From Balneolaceae bacterium (lineage in GTDB: Bacteria > Bacteroidota > Rhodothermia > Balneolales > Balneolaceae): a stretch of DNA of 64,000 nt. Under the pieces are notes generated by a model. That model was given only the letters and a program-made list of their open reading frames with translations. It did no database searches and was not told where the DNA came from. This document shows, piece by piece, positions 45,653 to 53,530 of this stretch. The translations under genes and the position numbers were made by a program. How positions within the stretch are numbered: the stretch's first letter is position 1; the number at the start of each line of letters is the position of its first letter. Location of the stretch: NCBI GenBank assembly GCA_020832285.1, contig JAFIFB010000010.1:46711-110710 (forward strand), in the 5' to 3' direction.

Positions 45653-46141
45653 TTATCGGGAGAGAGGTGTCTCGTTGGTGTCTCTCAATATGTTTAATAT
45701 CTGAGTGTGACCATTTCGTGCAGCCAAATCAGCCGGAGTAAATCCGTCTTCATTTTTTGCATACACATCCGCTCCTCTTTCGATGAGCCTTTTGGCAACA
45801 TCTGCCTGCCCATGTTCAGCCGCAATCATTAATGCGGTTTCCCCATGGTTGTTTTTTGCATTCACATCGGGATTATGTGCAAGAATAATAGTTATCATTC
45901 TTGGGTTCCCAATTTTTGATGCAATTATCAACGGGGTATTTCCATAGGTATCTGCCGTATCAATTTCGGCACCTTCAGCCAGTAATACATTTAAACTGAC
46001 GAGGTCTATATTTTCTACGGCCTCAATTAGAGTGTCTTTTAGTTTGATTTCATCTTTTAGTGTACTGTCTGCTGTTGTAACATCTGCGAATGCAGGTGAT
46101 GCCAGCAGAATAGTTAGTAATACGAATAATAGTTTTTTCAT
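45653..46141 (-). CDS. Secreted ankyrin-repeat protein
   Basis: This 162-residue periplasmic protein has a signal peptide (MKKLLFVLLTILLASPAFAD). Its ankyrin repeats show the usual marks: YGNTPLIIASKIGN, HGETALMIAAEHGQ with VAKRLIERGADVYAKNEDGF, and TPADLAARNGH. About three to four repeats fill the mature chain. Ankyrin domains mediate protein-protein contacts; exported small ankyrin proteins in bacteria include catalase-protecting AnkB-like proteins, but nothing here links it to catalase. It is monocistronic. Confidence 0.9.
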   Translation of the reverse strand: MKKLLFVLLTILLASPAFADVTTADSTLKDEIKLKDTLIEAVENIDLVSLNVLLAEGAEIDTADTYGNTPLIIASKIGNPRMITIILAHNPDVNAKNNHGETALMIAAEHGQADVAKRLIERGADVYAKNEDGFTPADLAARNGHTQILNILRDTNETPLSR

Positions 46142-46666
46142 TTCTTAGGTACTTCTTCTGTAATTAACCTTTTTTAATTTTTAAATTATATAGCCGGCAT
46201 ATTGGTTTTCAGTTCCGGCTTTCTTTATACAGTTCTTATAACGGATTCCAGGTCAAGGCGGTTTCGGGTTTATCCTCCTTTTGCTCAATACATAAAAAGT
46301 AACTCTAATCTCATTTTCCGAGTAAATAACTAACTCTTCCTTGTTTAAATTATTAAGTAAAAACGCTACCAATTCTATTATGATTAAAGGAATTACGTCA
46401 AATTTCGAATAAATTATTAAAAAATTTAAGTTTTTCCCTTTTTTTGAGATTAAATGCATCCATTTTTTTTCGCCAATTGAAAACAGCCCGTATTAATTAT
46501 TTTATTCTCATAATTACTGCTCTAATTGCAGGCCTGGTTAAAGGATTCTAACTATGAGTATATCATTACTGAACTGATTAATATTTATCTTTACAAACAG
46601 TAAATAGTCCTTTATTTAATGCCCAACTGCTGTTTACCCAAGTGTTCTTAACTTCTACTCTTTTTA
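46142..46666. other. Gene-free region before the response regulator
   Basis: A 68-codon AT-rich minus frame at 46253-46459 looks like chance. I see no RNA structure or repeat. The promoter of the response regulator should lie here. Confidence 0.4.
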
Positions 46667-47056
46667 ATGATCAACAGAATGAATGAGCAGGTAATAATTG
46701 TTGAAGATTGCTTTGTACAATCAACGGTGATACGAAAAATGCTGGAAACTGAACATTTCGGCATCAATAAAGTATGCAGGTCGGGTAATGAAGCGTTGAA
46801 AGAGATACAAAAGAATGTACCTCATCTTATTTTGATGGATATTTATATAGATGGTGATATGAATGGAATTGAAACAGTTAAACTGATTAGAGAGAAATAC
46901 AATATTCCTGTCCTTTTTTTAACCGCCCTGAATAAAAGTGATGTTGCCGATCAAATTAAACAGATTCAGTTTTCCGGCCTTCTTATTAAACCTGTCTCCA
47001 AACCCGACCTGATCGCAAATATCAAAAAAGTTTTGAAATCATACCCTGCAGCTTGA
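46667..47056 (+). CDS. Single-domain response regulator (CheY-like receiver)
   Basis: This 129-residue protein consists only of a receiver domain. The phospho-acceptor Asp is in LILMDIYIDG near residue 58. The acidic pocket is IVEDCF near residue 12, the switch Thr is in VLFLTALNK and the conserved Lys is in LIKPVSKPDL. With no output domain it must act through a partner such as a histidine kinase, phosphatase or another regulator; no kinase gene is adjacent. The start may be ATG 46667 or ATG 46679. It is followed after 73 bases by the LamG protein gene. Confidence 0.92.
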   Translation: MINRMNEQVIIVEDCFVQSTVIRKMLETEHFGINKVCRSGNEALKEIQKNVPHLILMDIYIDGDMNGIETVKLIREKYNIPVLFLTALNKSDVADQIKQIQFSGLLIKPVSKPDLIANIKKVLKSYPAA

Positions 47057-47129
47057 TTAGCAGTTATTTTATTATATTTTCCATTGGCTGAACAGGAAAC
47101 GTTTAATTTTCAATATATCCCGACCACCG

Positions 47130-48014
47130 ATGGATAAGGAAAAATTTATTTATTCGGTTTTAGGATCTCTTCTCATTTTACCGATCCTTTTTACCGGCTT
47201 TATCTCAAACAGTTATTCCAGTGAAGAATACATCGATTCGCTTACTTTTTTTGCCTCGTTCGATTATGGCAAAGATGCTGATTTTGCAAGCGGGGATTCT
47301 ACTTTTTACCAGGCACGATCATGGGCAAACCGACATCAGCACATTCCCTTTTCCGAAAGCCCGCATGTTGAAATTCATCAGGATGAAGGAGTTTACAGAA
47401 ATGCACTTTGGATCGACAATTCCTACACACCCGTTTTTCTCTACCGGGCGGATCAAAATGTAACCTACAGCGAAACAAACTGGAGCGGTACTGTTTCTTT
47501 TTGGATGCGACTTTCTCCCGATGAAGACCTGCCCGATGGTTTTTCCGACCCAATCCAGATTACCTCCCGAGAATGGAACGACGGTGCCCTTTTTGTTGAT
47601 TTCACCGATCAGATTCCTCGTGTTTTCAGGTTCGCAATGTTTGCCGACCGCGATGTTTGGGATCCGGATAAGCGAGACTGGGATGATGTCCCCGTTGAAG
47701 AGCGCCCCATGATTGATGTGGAGAACCACCCTTTTCAGCATGATGAATGGACACATATAGCTTTCTCTTTCCAAAATTTTAATACCGGCGATTCAAACGG
47801 CATCGTTGATGGATATATAAACGGAATTCACACCGGAACCCTTTCAGACCGTGAACAAACTATAACATGGAGTCCCGAAGAAGTATTTATCTGGCTCGGC
47901 TACAACTATCGCGGCTATCTCGATGAGATTGCCATTTTCGACCGTGCACTGAGTGAATCCGAAATTCGCTCTATCTACACACTCCCAAATGGCATCGGCG
48001 AACTTCTGGATTAA
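47130..48014 (+). CDS. Secreted LamG/concanavalin-like protein
   Basis: This 294-residue exported protein has an N-terminal hydrophobic segment (LLILPILFTGFIS, about residues 14-26). The rest is a beta-sandwich of the LamG/concanavalin A-like type. LTFFASFDYGKDADFASGDS opens it, and WSGTVSFWMRLSPDEDLPDG lies in the middle. EWTHIAFSFQNFN, VDGYINGIHTG and GYLDEIAIFDRALSESEIRS form the characteristic end. Such domains bind sugars or surfaces; no catalytic residues are evident. It precedes the remnant of an alginate lyase, so a past role in polysaccharide use is plausible. Confidence 0.87.
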   Translation: MDKEKFIYSVLGSLLILPILFTGFISNSYSSEEYIDSLTFFASFDYGKDADFASGDSTFYQARSWANRHQHIPFSESPHVEIHQDEGVYRNALWIDNSYTPVFLYRADQNVTYSETNWSGTVSFWMRLSPDEDLPDGFSDPIQITSREWNDGALFVDFTDQIPRVFRFAMFADRDVWDPDKRDWDDVPVEERPMIDVENHPFQHDEWTHIAFSFQNFNTGDSNGIVDGYINGIHTGTLSDREQTITWSPEEVFIWLGYNYRGYLDEIAIFDRALSESEIRSIYTLPNGIGELLD

Positions 48015-48051
48015 TCTTTAACGAACCCCGAAAATTCCCTCAGAAAATAAT

Positions 48052-48877
48052 TTGGAATTATTACAGATTAAATACTCTTATAGACTAATAATAATCTTTT
48101 TTGTACTCTCATATTCACCTGGATGTGACTGGAGTAAGTCGGAATCTGTTTTACATGTCGAATACACTGATACTCCGTTTACATTCAAACAACTTATCTT
48201 CTTAGCAGAAGAGCTTAGTGATGAACAGCCCAAAACGATAAAAAAACGAAAACAACATCAGAAGTACAGATTCGGTGCCATATTTGCGACACTCTGATAA
48301 TTGGACCGCGGAAATGGAAACGGGTTTATTATCCTGGTTTACACACTATCTGAATTGGCTTTTGAACAGTGAATTTGGTCAGGATGAAAAAAGCTCATCA
48401 AACAATCATGGTACCTGGTATGATGTTCAGATATTGACTTTTGCCCGATTTACCGGGCAAATTAAACTTACCAAACAGCATCTTAAATCTGTAACAACAC
48501 AGCGAATGTATCGCCAGATTTCATTTACCGGACGTCAGAAATTTGAGATGCGGCGATCCCGGCCCGTATATTACAGTATATACAATCTGTACGGATGGAT
48601 CAGGCTTGCCCAATATGGCCGTGAATTTGGGGTTGATCTTGCAAATGAACGTTCCTTTCTTAATGCAGGACTTCATCAGGCAGTACTCTATCTTATACGA
48701 CAGGTTCAGAATACCGATTTTGATCAAATTCTCGATCCTTACGACCAAACTGATTCCGACCGCCTCTATCTCGAGCTTCTCTTAAGGGCTCAAGAAATCT
48801 ACCATGATACTTCATTGCGGGATGAAATTATGCGAATTGAGCAACATGTTGTACTTTCGCAACTCGCATATTACTGA
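48052..48877 (+). pseudogene. Alginate lyase (PL5-like), internally deleted and frameshifted
   Basis: The first part (48052-48297, TTG start) has a signal helix with lipobox-like SPGC and a short stretch FTFKQLIFLAEELSDEQ typical of the family start. It stops at 48295. The second part (48275-48877) is in another frame and contains the clear alginate-lyase core SDNWTAEMETGLLSWFTHYL, WLLNSEFG and SSSNNHGTWYDVQ, including the catalytic Asn-His. About 150 residues of the middle, where YWWPDP-type motifs occur, are missing. I infer an internal deletion plus frameshift, so no active enzyme. The 3-prime end lies 4 bases from the convergent gene. Confidence 0.82.
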
Positions 48878-48881
48878 AATT

Positions 48882-50693
48882 CTAGTGTTGAACTTCGGGT
48901 TTTACTCCCATAAGTGCATTCAACCTTTGCTCAGAACGCTCCACTGCCTCATGGATGGAGGCCATATTTTCATCTTTACGGGGTTGTTGTTCCGCTATTT
49001 TCAGGCAAAACTCCATCCCTTCCTTCAGATTTTTGTGCATTTTATTCAGTCTTCTGTAATCGGCACTTTCAGGACTGATTTGACCTGCAAGATCTTCCAT
49101 GTAATCAACATACATCTCCAGTTCTTTTGCAAACATATGCGGCCGTTCTTTCGGTACAATTGAATCGGACCGTCCATATATATGGTCCACCATCTCTTCA
49201 AGTAAATATTGCCGATTGAACCATGCGATATTGGGCCCGGGACAAATCGCCTGGCGCCCGTAAGAGGGTTTCATTATACCGAGTCGAATCAGCGAACCGG
49301 TCCCCAAATTTGTACAGAGGCAGGTTTTTTCCATCACTCTGCTTTTCTCTTTTTTCTTTGCATCATCGCTGAGATTGCTCCCGCTAATCTGATTTATTTT
49401 CAAGATTTGATATTGTGATGAAGCGGTACAGATCGGATTTTCAGTAAATTCTGTGTTTGATACTAAGAACCCTTTTGGGCATTTTGAGCCCGGTTTACCT
49501 TTTTCTATCAGGTTTCTCGTATGCGAATCTGATCCAGAACCACGTATATTATTGAAAGGCACTCCCAGGGGAGACACATTACTCAGGTAGAGGTCTTGTT
49601 CTCCGGCACCAGCCAGCAGGTCTGAGGTGAAATCATCCACACAAGTTGCTTCCGGCACCAATAAAAACGGACTTCCCCAGCCGGTAGCATCCATTTCAAA
49701 CTCCTCAATCAAACGCTGGTGTTCCCCGTTTGTGCCGACACCACCTTGTACTGTAATTCTCGGGCGGGCCACTTCTTCTGACAATCCAGGATAATCCCAT
49801 TCCTGAGATTCATAAAAACTTCGGATCATCGGTTCAAATGTTTTCTGCAATTCTCTGCGCTTTTCCCGAAATTCATTCAAAAGAACCGGAAGCAGGAGTC
49901 CGTCAGATGCAAAAGCGTGCCCACCGCAATTCAGACCTGATTCAATTCTGAATTCGGCAACTTCAAGCCCTTTCTTTGCCAGGAATTTTCCCTGAATCAG
50001 TGCTGAACGGAAATCGCTCACTTTCAGGATGATCGACTTTTTAGCTTTTCCGGTCTTATCACGATAAAAATCTTTGAACTCAGAAAGGTAACTGTAGAGT
50101 CTGGGATTAAATCCAGCCGATAGCACCAGGCCGGAAGCGAGTTTGCTTTTGGCAAATCCCCGGAGGGCTGAACTGGCATCACTAAACTCACTGCTCAGGG
50201 GCTTATCATCACTATCCAGCTTAAGCGCATCCACTTTCGCCATTATATTTACATCGATGGAACCGGGCACCATTTTACTTGTAAGTTCACTGATCATCCG
50301 GTTTCGTTTGATGGTGTCTCTCATAGAAGCGATCGCTTCATAACTTTTTTTAAGCGAGTTACCATCAGGCAACAAAGCGAAATAGCGGTCTTTTTCTGAA
50401 TTTTCAAAAAGCGGTAATTCCTTCAGCTCTTCGAACTTTTTTGATACGATATCTGCAGCGAGGTCCAGGTAAGCCGTAATACGCTCAGCCCGCCCGTCAG
50501 CCGCTGATCTTGAAATATTCTGGTAGGGCATGCCGAACACACTGCTATAATGTTTTCTGATTTTTTCACAGAGGAGATCATCCACCACAGATATTACGGA
50601 ATGGATACCAAGATGTGCTACACGGATGGGACTGTCAATGGAGTGGCCGGTTCCCATCACCGGAATATGGAACTGATGTTGATTTGTATACAT
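48882..50693 (-). CDS. Large uncharacterised protein: NMO/FabK-like barrel with a C-terminal cysteine cluster
   Basis: This 603-residue cytoplasmic protein is of uncertain function. Several segments resemble FMN-dependent TIM-barrel enzymes of the nitronate monooxygenase/FabK type. These are GTGHSIDSPIRVAHLGIHSV near residue 14, GLNCGGHAFASDGLLLP near 257, ITVQGGVGTNGEHQRL near 317 and GWGSPFLLVPEATCVDD near 345. After the barrel a region holds five cysteines (405, 422, 458, 460 and 484, the last in ICPGPNIAWF) that could form an iron-sulfur or zinc site. The final 90 residues are helical. It is monocistronic, between the broken alginate lyase and the DUF1080 lipoprotein. The flavin and metal roles are my inference. 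Confidence 0.65.
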   Translation of the reverse strand: MYTNQHQFHIPVMGTGHSIDSPIRVAHLGIHSVISVVDDLLCEKIRKHYSSVFGMPYQNISRSAADGRAERITAYLDLAADIVSKKFEELKELPLFENSEKDRYFALLPDGNSLKKSYEAIASMRDTIKRNRMISELTSKMVPGSIDVNIMAKVDALKLDSDDKPLSSEFSDASSALRGFAKSKLASGLVLSAGFNPRLYSYLSEFKDFYRDKTGKAKKSIILKVSDFRSALIQGKFLAKKGLEVAEFRIESGLNCGGHAFASDGLLLPVLLNEFREKRRELQKTFEPMIRSFYESQEWDYPGLSEEVARPRITVQGGVGTNGEHQRLIEEFEMDATGWGSPFLLVPEATCVDDFTSDLLAGAGEQDLYLSNVSPLGVPFNNIRGSGSDSHTRNLIEKGKPGSKCPKGFLVSNTEFTENPICTASSQYQILKINQISGSNLSDDAKKKEKSRVMEKTCLCTNLGTGSLIRLGIMKPSYGRQAICPGPNIAWFNRQYLLEEMVDHIYGRSDSIVPKERPHMFAKELEMYVDYMEDLAGQISPESADYRRLNKMHKNLKEGMEFCLKIAEQQPRKDENMASIHEAVERSEQRLNALMGVKPEVQH

Positions 50694-50899
50694 AAATAGG
50701 TTCTGTCAATTAAACTTGGAATGGAATAAGATAAGAGAATTAATCAAGATAAAATAGTCTTAATACCTTAGATACTTATTTTTTACATATTCTTTGGGGA
50801 ATCCAGCTTATTCCAATAAAAAAAATCTGACCAGCCAGCCATAAATTTGTATTATAAAGAGATTAAAAAATGAGACCTACTAATTAAACCATTATTTTT

Positions 50900-51730
50900 A
50901 TGCGCTTCTCTTTACTACTATCTCTTATACTTCTGATTTTATCAGCCTGTGCTTCAGAAGAAATGGAAATAACAACTGCTGGGGATACAGAACAATGGGT
51001 TGAACTTTTTAACGGTGAAAATCTTGATGGCTGGGATTTAAAAATCAGAGGTTACGAATTGAATGAGAATTTCGGGAATACTTTCCGGGTTGAAGATGGC
51101 CTCATGAAAGTCCGCTATGATGAATATGATACATTTGACGAAAAATTTGGACATATCTTTTATGAAGAACCCTTCTCCTACTACCGGTTAATTGTTGAAT
51201 ACAGATTCGTTGGAGAGCAGGTTGAAAATGGTCCGGGATGGGCTTTTATGAATAATGGAATTATGTTTCACTCTCAGTCTGCCGAAAGCATGGAAACTGA
51301 CCAGGATTTCCCCGACTCCATTGAATTTCAGCTTTTGGGGGGTGACGGTGAAAATGAACGTTCCAATGGGAGCATTTGCACACCTGGCACGCATGTGGTT
51401 GTTGCAGGAGAACTGCGAACCGAACACTGTATCAACTCTGGCGGCCCAACACACCATGGAGATCAGTGGGTAACTGCTGAACTCGTGGCCTACGGTGATG
51501 AAATGATTCAGCACATTCTGAATGGAGAAGTTGTTTTTGAATACACCAATCCCCAACTGGAAGATGGCACTCCTCTAACCGGCGGTTATATTGCGCTGCA
51601 GAGTGAAAGCCACCCCACAGATATCCGATCCGTTCGCATTCTGAACCTTGAAGGCTGCATGGATGAAGATGCATCAAATTTCAAATCATACTATGTACAA
51701 GACAATCCTGACGATTGTGTTTATGATTAA
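50900..51730 (+). CDS. DUF1080 (3-keto-disaccharide hydrolase-like) lipoprotein
   Basis: This 276-residue lipoprotein has lipobox LSAC at Cys17. The DUF1080 beta-sandwich starts with QWVELFNGENLDGWDLKIRG and includes HIFYEEPFSYYRLIVEYRF, WAFMNNGIMFHSQ and GGYIALQSESHPTDIRSVRI. Members include 3-keto-glycoside hydrolases. The C-terminus adds a short cysteine-bounded motif, EGCMDEDASNF... DNPDDCVYD, seen at the ends of some secreted Bacteroidota proteins. It probably sits on the outer surface or in the periplasm. No oxidoreductase partner gene is adjacent. It is monocistronic. Confidence 0.87.
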   Translation: MRFSLLLSLILLILSACASEEMEITTAGDTEQWVELFNGENLDGWDLKIRGYELNENFGNTFRVEDGLMKVRYDEYDTFDEKFGHIFYEEPFSYYRLIVEYRFVGEQVENGPGWAFMNNGIMFHSQSAESMETDQDFPDSIEFQLLGGDGENERSNGSICTPGTHVVVAGELRTEHCINSGGPTHHGDQWVTAELVAYGDEMIQHILNGEVVFEYTNPQLEDGTPLTGGYIALQSESHPTDIRSVRILNLEGCMDEDASNFKSYYVQDNPDDCVYD

Positions 51731-52151
51731 ACTCCGGAAATAGCCGTTTATAATCGATATTGCCACTGAGGCGATCCTGACCTTATTTTCTAATATGTTG
51801 TTAAGGAGATACGTGTTTAACGGTTCAAATCTAACAACCTGACAGCACCCACTGGATCTGTCAGCGTTGTAAACTAAAAATAATTCTCTTTGGTGCTGGC
51901 AGGTTTCGACCAACATTTCTTAATATATTTATCAATAGATAACCCGACTCTTTCAGAATTACCGTATTCAAGGCAGTATTGAGTCAACTGTAAAAGTTTG
52001 GGCAGCCTCGTTTTTTCGTTGACGCGTCAGTTCTAGATCATTAATGCATTGGAAGTAAATCTCTCTGTATATTTTCATGATACATAAGTACTTTTAAGTT
52101 GAGCTGAAAATAAATTTGGTTAATAAGAGTCTTTTGTCTTATTATTAATTA
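51731..52151. other. Gene-free region with a possible MITE end fragment
   Basis: No gene is seen. Near 51983 the sequence GTCAACTGTAAAA matches 13 bases of the terminal repeat of the MITE-like elements at 13152 and 28124, followed about 40 bases later by GTTGACGCG. It may be a deleted copy. Confidence 0.4.
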
Positions 52152-52514
52152 ATGAAAGAACTAAAATCTGTCATATTGCTTTTTGCTTTCCTTGTGGGTG
52201 CAATCCAGCCTGTTGTGCCGCTGCTGGAGTATCACTTTTTTAAGGAGAGCATTATTGAACTTTTCTGTGAAAACAGAAATGTTCCTGAATCGGACTGTGA
52301 CGGAATCTGTTATCTTACAAATCAAATCGAAGAGAACCGGGAAACCCAGGATGAAAGGCAAACCGGACATGTGGATTATTATCCCGGCTATGTATTTCTT
52401 GGACAATCTGTCAATTTAAATATCTACCCGGAAAAAAATTCCTGGCCAGATTATTCCAGCCTCAAAGCCAGCACCACTACTACTGTCCACACTCCACCTC
52501 CCCGTGTAAGCTGA
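52152..52514 (+). CDS. Small exported CxGxC protein at the head of the copper-type operon
   Basis: This 120-residue protein has an N-terminal signal helix (about residues 6-25). The mature part keeps a pattern common in Bacteroidota proteins encoded beside metal TonB receptors: LFCENRNVPESDCDGICYL, with cysteines spaced CxnCxGxCxL. The cysteines could bind copper. It is the first gene of a likely operon with a lipoprotein (52710) and a TonB receptor (53531). I infer a role in metal handling from this pattern and context; no enzyme motif is present. Confidence 0.75.
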   Translation: MKELKSVILLFAFLVGAIQPVVPLLEYHFFKESIIELFCENRNVPESDCDGICYLTNQIEENRETQDERQTGHVDYYPGYVFLGQSVNLNIYPEKNSWPDYSSLKASTTTTVHTPPPRVS

Positions 52515-52709
52515 ACCTTTCTGCCCTATAGACAGCCAGGATTTTCTGAAGAAATTCAGATTATGCCTTTTCCAAGGCAGGCCCGATCAATCTATTCAAA
52601 CCGCTGGGGTAACTGTACCATAAAGGCACAATGAATCATAGCGGAATTACTTTTAAATCGGGTGGATTTCACATGCGACTCCACCTGCTGCCAAAACTAA
52701 GCTTACACC

Positions 52710-53507
52710 ATGAAACTTTTCATATTATATACAACCATTCTTTTTACGATTCTATTCGCTGTTTCCTGCAGCGAAGTAAACGACAACGACCTTGTAAATG
52801 AACCCGATCTTTACAAACTCGGGGAGTTCACCGACAACGGATTCACAGTAGAAGCCTGGGCTGAACGACCTCCATCGACAGGTTTTAATCAACTCTATTT
52901 TGAAGTCCACGAAGACGGCGTCCGCCTCGACCGCCCGCATATTTACCTCACCCCCATGATGCACATGGAAGGGCATTCCCATGCTTCACCATTTGATGAA
53001 CCGGATCATCACAGAGACGATACACACGATCTTTATAAAGCGTGGGCCATTTTCACCATGCCCTCCGGAATGATGGGATCATGGGAACTTCAAATCACTG
53101 TTCACGACGAAGATCATTCCGGTTTTGAATTCTCCGGCGTGATTGAGATTGAGGTTGAAGATTCTAAACGGGTAAAAACATTTATTTCGGAGAATGAAGA
53201 GCGATATGTACTCACATGGATTGAACCGGCCGATCCCGAGACAGGACTAAACGACCTTAAAATTGCACTGCATAAACGAGAGTCGATGATGAATTTTCCC
53301 CCGGTCCTTAATGCAAATTTTGATTTTGAACCATGGATGCCATCGATGGATCACGGCTCCGGTAACAACGTGAATCCCATACATGAAGGTAACGGATTTT
53401 ATAGTGGCCAGGTTAATTTCAACATGACTGGTGACTGGGAACTGAGAATCAGAATCACTCTCGATGAAGAAGATCTCGGTGAACATATTTTTGAACTAAA
53501 TTTTTAA
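52710..53507 (+). CDS. Lipoprotein with two YtkA/FixH-like domains, histidine- and methionine-rich
   Basis: This 265-residue lipoprotein has lipobox AVSC at Cys20. Two similar beta-sandwich units (about residues 40-150 and 160-265) resemble YtkA/FixH-like domains. Each carries metal-binding-looking residues: YLTPMMHMEGHSHASP with HHRDDTH in the first, PWMPSMDHGSG in the second. Each ends in a GxWELxI strand (GSWELQITVHDEDH, GDWELRIRITLDEED). Met- and His-rich motifs of this sort bind copper in periplasmic proteins. It sits 23 bases upstream of the TonB receptor and is probably cotranscribed. The role as a copper-binding partner is inference. Confidence 0.75.
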   Translation: MKLFILYTTILFTILFAVSCSEVNDNDLVNEPDLYKLGEFTDNGFTVEAWAERPPSTGFNQLYFEVHEDGVRLDRPHIYLTPMMHMEGHSHASPFDEPDHHRDDTHDLYKAWAIFTMPSGMMGSWELQITVHDEDHSGFEFSGVIEIEVEDSKRVKTFISENEERYVLTWIEPADPETGLNDLKIALHKRESMMNFPPVLNANFDFEPWMPSMDHGSGNNVNPIHEGNGFYSGQVNFNMTGDWELRIRITLDEEDLGEHIFELNF

Positions 53508-53530
53508 CTGACTTTAGTAAGGAGTGAATC

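Noticed and set aside
46253..46459. Minus-strand open frame of 68 codons
   Set aside because: Low-complexity AT-rich residues and no ribosome site; probably chance.
51983..52030. Third MITE-like copy
   Set aside because: Only 13 bases of one end match, with no partner end or target duplication; kept as a possible fragment only.
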